From Anaeramoeba flamelloides (taxonomy: Eukaryota; Metamonada; Anaeramoebidae): 64,000 nt of DNA. The notes under the pieces were generated by a model, which was given only the letters and a program-made list of their open reading frames with translations, did not search any database and was not told the origin of the DNA. The stretch is taken from the NCBI GenBank assembly GCA_027625915.1, contig JANTQA010000008.1, positions 4,047,001 to 4,111,000 on the forward strand. The letters are read 5' to 3'. Made by a program: the position numbers and the translations under genes. Shown here in pieces: positions 1 through 12,520 of the stretch (within the stretch, counting starts at the first letter, position 1; each line of letters starts with the position of its first letter).

Positions 1-1230
1 CAATAGTTTGTCTTCAAGTCTTAGCAATGGTGAAGATTCTAATGATTTTGGATTTATATTTGAAGTAGTCCTTGTTTTCGTGCGAACTCTTGTTTGTTGC
101 TTTAATTTTTCGTTCATCAAATTGCTTGGCTGATTTTCTTTAGTGGTGTTGTCAGTTTTGTTTTTTGCAATTCCCGTATCGGTTTCTTTTTCTTTTTCTT
201 TTTCACTTTCAATTTCAATTTCAATTTCAATTCTTTTTTCTCCTTGCGTTTCGTGTTTATTATGAATCTCTTTCTCTTGATTATTGTTGACCAAACTATT
301 ATTTGTAATAGTGGTTTGATTTGGATTGGTATTTGTGGTGTTATCATTAATGGCTTTACTCTTGTTTACACTTAAATTGGGTTTCTGCTTCGTCAGTGTT
401 TTATACAAAGGTGTAGTTTTTTTTAATTGAAATTCCTTGTCAGTCAAAACTAAAGAACTGACTTCTTCAAATTGGTTGATGTCATATTTCAATAAGTCAA
501 TTTCCTTTTGAAAAATTTTTAGCATCGTTTCAGATAATTCAGAAAAAAAGACCAAGCCTCGCACCTGATGGTAAGGACAATTTTTTAAATGTTGTTCATG
601 TTCGTCTCGGGGAAGAATTTTGTTACAGCCATTGGACGAGTATTTACAAGGCTGGGGGTATTTTGTGCATTTTGTTTCAAAATGCTGTTCTTCAAGATCG
701 CGCACAATCAATTCATTACAATACTTGCATCGGAAATTTGCTTTGACACACTCTTTAGCGTGTTCGTCAACGTCTATAAAGATGATTTCCTTCTCGCACC
801 CAAAGGGACATTTGATTGTCCTGAAGACACATTTGGAAAGGTGCTTTTCGGCGTCTTTTGCAAAATATGAGTTGTCACATGGGAAATTCGGGCAATGGAC
901 AATGTTGTAACCACAGTTATGCCGATGCTTGTTGATCTCTCCTCTTTTAAAGATTTCATTGCAGCCTTGTTTCTTGTTTGGGCAATAGACCTGCAACTTG
1001 TTTAACAATTGACGAACCGAATTCGATGACTCGGTGCATTCACGACTGATAAAGGGAGTGTTGCATTTGGGACATGGCTTGTTGTTTCGAATAAGGTGAT
1101 CGAAGCATGCTCGGCAAAAGGTATGATCACACGAAGAATCAACAGGATCTTCAAATGGATTTTTACAATGTGGGCATATTAGAGTCTCTTTGATTTGTTT
1201 GGAGACATACAAGTATTTTGGTTTGTGCAT
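1..1230 (-). CDS. RING finger plus TRAF-type zinc-finger protein (3' end off the window)
   Basis: The frame is open for 410 codons from an ATG at 1230 to the left edge, so the C-terminus is missing. An in-frame TAA lies 21 bases upstream of this ATG, which fixes the start. A C3HC4 RING finger occupies about residues 19-56 (C19, C22, C34, H36, C39, C42, C53, C56). Four or so TRAF-like Cys/His zinc fingers follow at about 88-210. Beyond that lie a short coiled-coil-like stretch and a low-complexity tail with an IE repeat and a KE repeat. By family, RING plus TRAF fingers suggests an E3 ubiquitin ligase or signalling adaptor. No MATH domain is visible in the part seen. There is no intron in the visible part. 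The substrate cannot be inferred. Confidence 0.9.
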   Translation of the reverse strand, partial: MHKPKYLYVSKQIKETLICPHCKNPFEDPVDSSCDHTFCRACFDHLIRNNKPCPKCNTPFISRECTESSNSVRQLLNKLQVYCPNKKQGCNEIFKRGEINKHRHNCGYNIVHCPNFPCDNSYFAKDAEKHLSKCVFRTIKCPFGCEKEIIFIDVDEHAKECVKANFRCKYCNELIVRDLEEQHFETKCTKYPQPCKYSSNGCNKILPRDEHEQHLKNCPYHQVRGLVFFSELSETMLKIFQKEIDLLKYDINQFEEVSSLVLTDKEFQLKKTTPLYKTLTKQKPNLSVNKSKAINDNTTNTNPNQTTITNNSLVNNNQEKEIHNKHETQGEKRIEIEIEIESEKEKEKETDTGIAKNKTDNTTKENQPSNLMNEKLKQQTRVRTKTRTTSNINPKSLESSPLLRLEDKLL

Positions 1231-4200
1231 ATGGAAGGAGACTATTTGTTATTTTGTGTTTTTTTATTCAAATTATTTCGCAAGATTTGTAGAAAAAAAA
1301 CTAGTATCAAAAAATGATAAAAACAGAAATTTCACGAATCTTCTTATTTGGAATACTTTTCGTTGTTTTTTATTTGAAGGTACAATTAAAAAGTTATACT
1401 GTCAACAAAAATTCGTTCTTGTTGAAACAATTTCTGAAAGAGTCTCGGATTTTGTTTTTAAAAGTTGCCAAATTCCAAAATTTTGGTACAACTCACCCAA
1501 TTTAAAATTCATTTAATAACTTGATCCTTAGACTAAGATAGAGAAACAGTCACCGAATGAGAAGACACAAATTTATTCCTATAAAATTCTCTCTCTAACA
1601 TATTAAGGGACTAATAACCCTTATTTATTTTTAATTAAAAAGGTAATAGAGTAAATTATGTGCACAAACAATACGATTGTACTTGATACGCAACTCCACT
1701 TATCAACTTTAGAGAAATGAGTTATCATTTTTAAAAGAATTCATTTATCCCCTTTAATTTTTAATAAAACAGATCAGATCCTTTTTGGTTGTGTATTTTG
1801 GGATTAAATTAGAAGAAATTAAAATTTACAATAAAAATTTATTTTAATGAAATCTTACTTTTAGAAATTTCAGAGAGTCTTTATTGAAAAAATAACTAAA
1901 GAATCTTTAATTTTATTTTTAAAAATACAACCAGAAAAATAAAATCAATATTGAATTCGTGAGGATCAGAAAAAATGAACATTTATTTTATTGACAAATA
2001 TTTATAAAATATCAGGAAATTTAAAAAATTATGACATATTTTTTATAAGCATACAGAGTATAAATAAGAAAATAAATTATTATTATTTAATTTAGTTATT
2101 TTTGATTAGTTATTTTTTTTTATTTGAATTATAAATTTGTATTAATTTTATTTGTTTGAAAATATTATATAAAATTGAAAAATAAATATAAAATTTATGG
2201 AGAAATATAATATTGGTGTTGCTAATAACTTACTGAAATAATTAAGATTGGGTTATTCATTATTAAATAAAAATAATCAAATCTAAAAGTATTTTTAATC
2301 TTTATATATTGATTTTTATAGGTTCTAAAAAAGTATTTTGGAATATTTTTAATTTGATTGTTTTTTGTTTTTTCTCATATTTTTTTCAAAAAAAAATTAA
2401 AAAATTGATTCGAACTTTTTTTGCAATCAACAAATTATATTTTTTCAAGTTTAAAATAATTATAATTTTTTTTTTGAAATAAAGTAAATTTCTAAAACTG
2501 GGTTATTCCCAAATTTAGCGGTTTTATTTTGAAAGTGTATTTTGTCACCCTAGATTTACATACAATAACATTTCTTTCTTCTTCAACAAAAATATTTTTT
2601 TTTTTAATAATTTGAGAATATTTTGGATTTTGAACTTTTATCAACTGAGAAAAAGGGATCAAACTTTTTAAAAACAATAAATCATCTCCAAAAATAGTAT
2701 TAAAGGTAAGTTGGGTTTTATAGTTATCAGATAAATACTTTTTTTGAAATTTCAAGATATGTTAACATTTTTTTTCATTTACTAAGAAATTTACTCGAAG
2801 ATTCCAATTTGTTTACTATTCCCTTAATCAATTTTTAAACATTTAATATTCAAAAAAAATCCAATAAAAGATATTGTTTTCCTTTTTTATTGAATCTACA
2901 CAATAAAAAAATAAATATATTTGAGTGTAGAAAAAAGTACAAAAATCTTTTAATAAATTAAAGAACAAATTAAAAATAATTATACCATAACTTACATTTT
3001 CATAAAAAATATAAAGCAGATTTTTACAAGACCAGTTACCCTTTTTAATTTTTCAAATCTGAATTATTGTTTTATTAAAGGTTTATAATTTTTTTACACA
3101 TTTATGTAAAGTACAAAATTCAACATATATTAAAATTCTTTAAAAAAAATTATTTTCTCTGAAAGTAGAAAGAAATCTTATTATGTGTGAATTAAGTCTT
3201 CAAAAACACTCTTTAAAAATAAAAATCATAAAGTTTTTAAATTTAAGAGTCTAGAAAATATACTAATTATTTCCTAAAAAACCATTTTAAATTTGAAAAA
3301 AAAATATTATTTGTTGATTCCAAAAAAAGTACGAATAAATTTTTTAAATTTTTTCTTGAACAAAAAAATATTAGAAAAAACACCAAACAATCAAATTAAA
3401 AATTATCCAAAAATACTTTTTTAGAACCTGTAAAAATCAAAATATAAAGATTAAAAATACTTTTAGATTTGATTATTTTTATTTAATCAATAATTAATAA
3501 CCCAATCTTAATTCTTTCAGCGAGTTATTAAAAACCCAAATATCAAATGGATAAATAGACTATACAATATATTCTCAATTTTTTAAAGATTTTCAATCAA
3601 ATAAAACTAATTCAGATAAAAAATACCAATAAAAATAAAAAAAAAATAAATATTCCCAAATAAGTTATTGAAATACAAACAGTTCAACTTCTTGACAACG
3701 AATATTTGAAAATATATTTCCATTTTTGATAAAATTACTGAAATTTATTAATTTTTGAAAATAAAATCAATTATCAATTTTTTGATCCTAACAAATTAAA
3801 AATTGATTTTTTTTCTTTATTTTAATTCGTTGATATTTCAAGGTTATTTGTTCATCTATACTATCAAAAAAATTTAAAATGTGATTATAATCAAATAAAA
3901 ATGTTTTGAAAATTTTTCTATTTTACTATCCAAAAAACAACCAAAAGCATCAGGATCTTTTTACTGAAATTTAAATGGGGAAAATGAATCCCCTTTTAAA
4001 AATGGTCCTTTATTTCTCTAAAGTTTCTAAAGTAGTTATGTCTCAGGTTTAATTGTATTTTTGTCCAAAAAATTATCCTATTGCCTTTGGGAAAAAAAAA
4101 TTAATATTGGTTTTTAGTGTCTTAAAAATGTTTCTAAAATTAGAAATGCATTCTGAAAGGTCAGTTCAATTTTTTTATAAGACGATATAGTTTAGACTGA

Positions 4201-4540
4201 GGTGAAAATAAACTTTAGAATAAAGTGGAAACTCTGAGAAGTAAGGGATTCCTTTAAAAAATATTTTAAATTTTTCCTTAAAACATTTGCCTTCTTTTCA
4301 TTTTTTGATAGTTAATTGTTTTCTCAAACACTCAAAAATATCAAAATACCAATATTTGAAATAAACTACAATTTACAAACTTTTGAATAATATTCGTTGT
4401 GGTGTTGTCTTTCAGGACTCATATCATTAAAAATTCCAAAATACCTTAAAAAACTTTTCAAATAAAAAAATCATTTTTTTGGTTTTATTTCTCTTTTTTT
4501 CATAATTTTCATTTCTTTTTCTAGAATTAGATAAAATCAA
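1231..4540. repeat. Intergenic region with two head-to-head copies of a ~1.15-kb dispersed repeat (R1)
   Basis: No convincing gene is present. About 1600-2760 is one copy of repeat R1. About 2950-4110 holds a diverged copy in inverted orientation. Matching blocks read in opposite sense include 2270-2400 against 3360-3490, and 1600-1790 against 3950-4140. A third copy lies at 43655-45005. Short frames inside, such as 2492-2755 on the minus strand, have no recognisable domain and are probably chance or decayed. Boundaries are by eye, accurate to a few tens of bases. Confidence 0.7.
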
Positions 4541-7500
4541 ATGTTAACCAAGACTACAACGAAATCAAAACGAGTTAAAACGATTAGTTTCCACCCTAAG
4601 AAATCACTAGTTGTCATTGGCCTTCATAATGGGATAATTCAATTATTTAATTATGAATCGAATGAGCTGCTTAAGGAATACAACGATCACCAGGGTGCTG
4701 TTCGAGGGGTTGACTTCCATGTAAGCGAGCCATTTTTTGTTTCTGGCGGAGACGATAAGATTGTCAGGGTATGGTCTTATAAAAGCCACCAGATTAAATA
4801 TTTTTTAGAGGGTCATGCAGATTACGTTCGTTGTGTGCAGTTTCATCAAGAGTATACATGGCTTTTGTCCTGTTGTGATGATATGACCCTTCGCTTATGG
4901 GACTACCCAGAGGAAAGGTGTATCTCTGTGATTACTGGCCATGAGAATTTTGTAATGAATATGTCATTCCATCCCACCAAAGATTTAATTGTCTCCTCAT
5001 CACTTGACAAATCGATACGTATTTGGGATTATTCGGGACTTGAAGATCGGCCACTAGTCAAGGATGTTTATGGCGGTGGCTTAGGCAACGCTACTGATTC
5101 CCAAGATCATAAGAAAGAGAAAGGCACTGAATACATACGCTCAAAGTTTTTAAATTTCAAAATATTTCAAATGTTTAACATCATTCCCAAGTTTGTTTTG
5201 GAGCACCACGAAGATGGTATTAATTGGTCGTGCTTTCACCCAACCGAGCCTCTGATTGCCTCTGCAAGCGACGATCATACTATCAAGCTTTGGCAAATTT
5301 CTGAAGATAAGGCATGGCTTGTAACAACACTCTCTGGCCATTCGGATGCTGTCTCAAGCGTAATGTTTGATCGTTTTGATAAGGACATTTTAATTAGTAA
5401 CAGCGAAGATGGGACAATGAAAATATGGAGCATTTCAAAGCAAAAATGTATCAAAACAATACACGACATATCGCCAGATAAATTTTGGTGCCTCGCCCAT
5501 CACCCTACAGTGCCTTTGTACGCCTGTGGACACGATAATGGTTCCATTTTATTCAAATTAAGAAAGTCAAAAACCCCAGTGGTTGAAACGAAAAATGGGG
5601 TTATCTATATCTCTGGAATGGTTATCAAAGAATTCAATCTCAAAACTGACGAAACAACAACACTTTTAAATTTAAAAAAACGATCCTCTTTTGGTTTTGT
5701 TGACCAACTTTCAATTTCTTCAAAATCAGACGCTTACGCTTTAGTGTCAGAGGGCAGTTTTGAAGTTTTTTATAAAATGAACAATTCATCAAAGCATCAA
5801 AAATTTGTTGGTGATGGTAAGGAGAAATTTTTTTTTTTTTTTCTTTTTTTAAATTTTCTTTCTCTTTGGACTTTTTGCGGTTCTTCTGTGATTTTTTTAT
5901 TTTTTATTAAACCGATACAAAATCCGATTTTAAACGCTTTTTTTTTTTGATCCACAACAAATCTTCTTTTAAAAAAAAATTACAAAATACACCTTACAAA
6001 CAAAAACACTCACTAAAACCTCGTCAAAAACCACAAAAAAAAATAATTTAAAAAAACACACACACCATTGGAATCAAACAAATGAACTCTTCCTAATCAA
6101 AAAAAACAAAACAAATTCAAAAACATAAACAACAAAAACCAAAAACCAAAACTCAAAAATCAAAAATCAAAAACAAAAACAAAAACCCAAAGGCAAAGAT
6201 CTTTTTTTTTTAAATCCAACAAGGATCGCATTTTTATCTAAAGAAGGGAACATCTCGATTAAACAATTAAACGAAGAAAAAAAAATAAGGATCTTTAAAC
6301 AAAAAGAAATACATTATAATCGAATTTTTTCTAGTTACCCAGGAACAGTCTTGGTATATTCGTCTGGTAAATTGGGCATTTTAAATCTTGAACAAAAGAT
6401 GATTTCCAAAAAGATCCCGATTGAAAAATTAAAAAATGTAGTCTGGTCTCAAGACAAACAATACTTGGGACTAATTTCCAAAACGGAAATTGTAATTTGC
6501 AATCGCAATTTAAAACGGATCACTTCAATTGAGGAAAATCAAAAAAAAATCAAATCTGCGAGATGGGGCAACATCAATGCAATATTTTACACGACAAAAT
6601 TACAATTAAAATATTTGCTATTAAATGGAGAAAGTGGAGCAATCAAGTCGTTAGAAAACAGCCCATGCTATGTTGGGAAAATCGATAATAATGATATAAT
6701 TTATTTTGATCAGAATCAAAAAATGTATGTCACGAAAATCAAATCGAATGACTATTTATTAAAAATGGCCTTAGAAGAGAAAAAAACAAGTCAAATCAAT
6801 AAACTAATGAAGGAAACAAAGTTTCCAGGGCATTCGATGGTCAGATACTTAAAAAATAAGGGGTATCCAAACATTGCCTTGCCACTGGTTAAGGATCCAA
6901 ATATTAAATTCGATTTGGCGATTTTGTCAAATGATTTAGAAGTAGCCTTTTCATTGGCAAAAAGATTAGACAATGAAATTTATTGGAAAAGATTGGCAAC
7001 AGTGGCAATGAAAAACGGGAATATCGATATGGTTGAAAAATGCTATCAGAGATCCAAAGATTTTGGAAAGTTAAGCTTTCTTTATTTGATTAGCGGCAAC
7101 ACTGAAAATTTAAACAAAATATATAAAATATGTCAAAAGAAAAATTTACCAAACTTAATTTTCCAAAATAGTTTATTTTTAAATTCAATTGAAGAAAGAA
7201 TTGAAATGCTAATACAAAATGGTAGAACATCTCTTGCCTTTTTGTTAGCTAATAATAATGGCTTATTGGAATTAGCAGAAAAAATTAAAAATGACTATTT
7301 AAATAACGATGAGAAAAAAATCCAAAATCTCTTGAAATTTCAAGAGCAAAAAAAGCAACAATCGAATTTATTATTGACACCCACTCCAATCATTAAAAAT
7401 ACAAATTCGAATAATAAGAATGAAAATTATAGACAAAATAAAAATAATAATAATTGGCCATTATTAAGAATAGAAAGAGAATCCAAAATAAATTTGTCAA

Positions 7501-8729
7501 TGGATTCAAATCTAAACGAACAAACCATTGAAAAGGCCCAGGGCGGCTGGGGGATGGATGGGATGGATAATTTGGATAACTTACAATTTGGACTTGACTT
7601 TGGCGTTTCAAATAAGGACAGCGGAAATAAAAATATGGAAGAAGAAGAAAGTGGTGGCGGCGGTGGGGGATGGGATATTGATTTAAATTTAGAAAATTTA
7701 ATCCCAAAAGATGAATTAAATGAATTAAATTCCTCCTTAGAAACAACAAAGGAAACATCATCATTGGATAATGATCTATTTATTGCGCCCACCCACGGTA
7801 AATCTCATTCAGAAAAACTATTGGAAACGTCTGAAATACCTGCAGAATTTATTGCTTCTGGGCAATTTGATATAGCAATGAAACTTTTAAATCGGCAAAT
7901 TGGAATCACTAATTTTAAGCCATTAAAAGAAATTTTTTTAAAAATATATTTATCTTCGAATAACACAATAAAATATTTCCCATTATTAAAGTCCATTTCC
8001 AGCCCAATTATTAAAGAAAACAAAAAAAAAATTATGAAATCAATCGTGCCAATAGATTTAGAATTTTTAAAAAATGATCACTTACAAGACGCTTATAACG
8101 CAGCATCGAAAGGTAATTTTGGCCTTGCACTTGAAACTTTCAGAAATATTTTATGTTCGATCCCATTTTTAATAATTGAAAAAAGAGAAGAACAACAGCA
8201 GGCTAACGAATTAATTAAAATTTGTAAAGAGTACATCAATGGATTTTCTTTAGAAATGGAAAGAAAGAAAATCCAAAATAAAAAATCCAAAAGAATGTTA
8301 GAAATGTCGGCCTATTTTACTCACTGTGATTTACAACCTTCACATTTAACTCTTGCCCTGAGATCAGCAATGCTACTCTCATTACAAGTTGGTAATCGTA
8401 TAAATGCCTTGTCCTTTGCGAAACGGCTTTTAGAAATTTCGACACTTAAATCCTTTTCAGACCAAGCCAGGAAAATTATCCCCTATTGCAAAAAAAACCT
8501 TTCCAACGAAATTGAAATGGATTATGATGAAAGAAATCCTTTTGTTATTTGTTCATATTCGTACACACCAATATACAAAGGGTTTGAAAAAATCAATTGC
8601 CCTTATTGTAATGCTGATTACTTGCCTAAATATCTTAATCAAATTTGTAATGTTTGTAAATTATCCAAAATTGGTATACAATGTGATGGATTAACTATTT
8701 TAAAAACTCCTCAAAAATTTAAAAAATAA
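4541..8729 (+). CDS. COPA: Coatomer subunit alpha (COPI coat)
   Basis: Exons 4541-5816 and 6193-8729 join in phase to give about 1270 residues (human about 1224). The intron of 376 bases starts GTAAGG and ends CAAAG; an alternative acceptor 6 bases later is also in frame. An N-terminal WD40 propeller covers residues 1-315 with repeated GH...W/I-D units. A second beta-propeller region spans the junction, with a conserved VICNR-type segment. An alpha-solenoid follows at about 610-770 (motifs LxxKGYP, CYQR, LSFLYLI). A glycine-rich GWD segment sits near 870-920, and the COPI C-terminal domain at 960-1270. The end carries CX2C-X12-CX2C, as in plant but not animal alpha-COP. The protein is the core of the coat for Golgi-to-ER vesicles and binds dilysine cargo through the propellers. 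Confidence 0.96.
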
Positions 8730-11700
8730 TTTTTTGGTTTACATTTAGTTTTGTTTTTTCCTTTTCCTTTTTTTTCTTTTACTTTTTTTCTTATCTTTTT
8801 TTTTTTTTTTATTAATTTTATCCTTTTTTATTTTTTATTATTAACATGCTTTTCAATTCGTTTCAATTCATTTTTAATTTAATTCAATTTAATTAAAGCA
8901 GTATCATAACAATAATAATCATAAATATTTAAAACTAATTTTTTTTTTCTTAAAAAAAAATAATATTCGATTTTTAGGTTTGGTTAATATCATATATTGT
9001 ATTAATTAAAAGTTTTTTTGCTAATAAAGAAAATAATAATCATAATTTGAAAAAAAACATTGATAAAAATATATAATATATAATATATCTATATTTATCT
9101 ATCTATCTATCGATATATTTATTGATCAATATATATATATATATATATATATATATTGAATCAACAAATGACTAATTTATCTTTTTTAAAAGTGATGTTA
9201 AGAGAGGTTGAATAGATTTATATCTATTAAAAATTATTTTTTTTAGAAAACCTAAAATTTAGATTTGAATATAATACATTGTTTTAATAATATGAATTAA
9301 CTTTTAGAATAAAATATTAAATTTTTATTTTAGTTCTTATTCAGAATTCAGTTAAAGATAATTATAATCACTAGATCTATTTTTTTAGAATGGGATAGTA
9401 TTTTCGACAATTGACCTAATTATTTCTATTAATTTTTTTCAGCATTTAAATTTAAATTCAAAATTAAATTATTTATCAAGAGTTAGAACCTTATCGGATA
9501 TGAGAAAATATTTTGAAATTTCTGTTTCTGAAAAATTCTTAGTTTTAAACGAAATAATTTATTTTTGATAAAAATAAAATGTGACTCAATACTTTTTCAA
9601 TGAATCGTGAAACTTTATAATATTTTCAAATTAGAGAATAAGTTAAGGATAGTTTATAATTTAAGTGCTTTTGAATGATTATTAAAATAACTTGTAAATT
9701 AAAAAAAATTTTCGAAAGTGAAATAATTTTTTTAAAAAAATTACCTTAATAGTAATTGAAGTACTTTTCTATCTTATCTCTATTTCGGGATTTAATAACA
9801 AATTTTAATGAACAAAGGAGCTTCTATCAAAAATTTAATTTTTAACTTCCTTGGTTATTTATGAATTTGTAAATGAAATTTTTATTTACCTTTTCCAACT
9901 TGTAATAAAAACCTAAACTTGGGAAAACAATTGTTAAATGTTTGAAATTTTGACCATTTGATCAGAAATTGAAAGATTTTTTGTTCAAAATTTACAAAAT
10001 TGAAGTTACAAAAATTATAATTTTGAATAGTTTTGCTGAAATTATTATTAATAGTTGATTTAAATCAATGAATAGTAAAATTAATAAAGCATTAAAATGT
10101 AAAATCGTAGAAAAGTTCATATTTTCGATTAATTTTTTACTTTTTTTTTTTATTTTTTCAATTTTGGTTTATCTATCTTAATTAACTGTTTTAACAGAAT
10201 GATATAATAAATTATTAATTTTTTTTTTTATTAAAAACCATTTGAAATCACAGTAATATATATATATATATATATATATATTCATTTATTTTCAAATTGA
10301 TTTTATTCAAATTAAAGTTAATTGGTAAAGATATTTTGTTGTATTTTTTCCAAAAAGTGAATTTAAATTTTTTTGATCTTTTTTATTTTATTTTTATTTT
10401 TATTTATTTTAAACAGTAATGAAATAGTCAGATAATATAAGAAGAAACTATAAAAGTATATATTTTATTCATGTGTTCTATATCCATAATAATTTATAAA
10501 ATGGATTTTGTAAAATTTTCTCTTGGAGACGAATTAAAATTAACATTAGAATCCTATTATTGTTCAAAACGTGTGAATTCATGTAATAAAAGGTTAAGAA
10601 AAAAATCAAGGATTTTATAAATTTCAAATTTATTGTTGTTGATCTAGAAACCCGTAATTGATATAATTTAATTCTTGTTTATTTTTATAAATTCAGTGAC
10701 AGAAATTAACTTACATTTTAATATCTTATGTTTTATAAAAGTTACCCTAATTACATGATTGATTTATGTAAAAAAAAAATATTTGAATGAAATTGGAACT
10801 TTACCATTGAAAAAACAATTTCCAAAATAGCAAGCTAAACAATTTTTAAATTTATTCAAACTGAAAATTAAAAATAAATTAGTTTAATAAATTTAGAATG
10901 TTTTTCCTTTCAGATTTATTGTTGGCTGTAAGGTACTTTTTATTTTATATCAATCCCAAATTGGATAAAATATTTAGTATTAAGAATATATTTAATGCAA
11001 TATTTTTCAAAATATGTTTAAAAATATCTTTTCTAATACTTCCTATAAAAAATAGACAATTTAATTATTTAATAATATTAATAACATTTTAAACAATGAG
11101 AGTTAATTATTGAATATTTCTCAAAGAGTATCAATTAGAATAGGAAATTTATATCACAAGTCCAAATTTCAAGACAATAAAAAGTAATAAAATATAAATC
11201 ACAAAAAATCCCAAATTAAAAAATAATAAATAGATTCTATTAATATAAACTGTGTAAAAAAAAAAAATTGTAAAAAAAATTACAATAATAGAACATCATT
11301 TTTTTACACCTGTGATATAAAATCTTTAAAAATAAAAAAAAAAAAAAAAAAGATATTCCTTTCGCCAATGATTCTTGGATATTATAAAATAATTTAAAAA
11401 TCCAATTAAACAAATGTGTAATTTTTATTGTAGGAACTTCATTGGCCAACCTCAATTTTTTTTGAAATTCTTTAATAATAAACCAATTTTGATAACATTT
11501 TAAAATTGATTTTCTTATCCCAAATATTATCATAATTATAAGAATAAAAATACAAATATACTATCAGTTCTTCAAAATATTAATGAAAGGGATTTTATTA
11601 TAAAATTATCTCATTCTCCTATCTCAAAAAAAAATTAATAATTTTTATTCTTATTTATCTGAAATAATTCTTTTAAATACAAATTAATTAGATCTCAGTA

Positions 11701-12520
11701 AAAGTATTTTGAGAATTTTTTTTTTTCTAAATTTCAATTTTTAAATTTATTTGTAAAATTAAAAACTTTTACAAAAATCAAAAGTAATTTTTAGCAAATA
11801 CAAATATCGAAAAAACAACTAAATTTTCAAAGAGAGACAATATAAGTACTGTTAATTGTAAAAAAAAAAAAATAAAAATTTTCATTCAGCTTTTCATAAA
11901 ACCCCATTCCAAGAATTAAAACAAACAATCAAAGTTCCCAATTCTCAAAGACACTTTAATATTTTATGCTTGTTTTAAGAATTAAAATTTTGGAAATGGT
12001 ACAGAATTTCATAAATTAAAATTTTTAGAAAGTTGAATGAAAATTTTCTTCCATTTATTTTGCAACAAATAGTAATCTTATAAACTCTTAGCTAATAAAC
12101 AACAACTCTAACAACAAATATTACAACACACCTCTTTAAATATTCTTTGAGTTTTGGAATATTTCAAAGATCAGAGAAAAAAGCACCGTATGGATAGACA
12201 CTAAAAATTTAAAATGAAAGTATAACTTTGATTATAAATGAAAAAAAAAGTCCATACTTTACCAATCAAATCATTAAAGAGAAGAAACTCACCCAAACAT
12301 TCGTCTCTAAACAAAAAATATCAAATTGTCTCCAAACAGAGCAAAACTGATCCAAAAATTTTCTTCAGACTAATTCATACAAAGATCATTTTTTATTTAT
12401 TAATTTGTCCAATTTTTTTTTTTTTATTTATCTTTTATTTCTTCTTTTTATTTATTTTCAAAAAAATCTATCCCGTCGAAAGAACAGACTTTCAATAAAA
12501 ATTTAAACCAAACTAAAGCA
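8730..12520. other. Intergenic region with AT microsatellites and a dispersed repeat
   Basis: This is T-rich downstream sequence followed by non-coding DNA of very low GC. Simple AT runs occur at 9129-9156 and 10256-10282. The block at about 11725-12160 is a dispersed repeat (R4) whose inverted partner is near 34430-34645. Short frames at 10898-11092, 11240-11533 and 12238-12498 have skewed composition and no domain, so I do not call them genes. Confidence 0.6.
11725..12160. repeat. Dispersed repeat R4, copy with a nested fold-back insertion
   Basis: About 11725-11845 and 12075-12160 match, in inverted orientation, two adjacent blocks around 34430-34645. The shared core includes ACTAAATTTTCAAAGAGAG at about 11819. 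The intervening ~200 bases are absent from the other copy. They carry imperfect inverted ends, 11877-11924 against 11968-12047, with ATTTTCATTCAGCTTT at the left and its near complement at the right. The simplest reading is a small fold-back element inserted into R4. Confidence 0.5.

Noticed and set aside
589-959. Plus- and minus-strand frames of 60-96 codons
   Set aside because: Shadows of the RING/TRAF zinc-finger gene read in other frames.
7393-7792. Two overlapping minus-strand frames of about 120 codons
   Set aside because: Antisense of the Asn/Gly/Asp-rich linker of coatomer alpha, which is supported by homology.
9129-9156. AT dinucleotide run as a possible centromere or origin
   Set aside because: Short simple repeats are expected in DNA this AT-rich; nothing else supports an origin or centromere.
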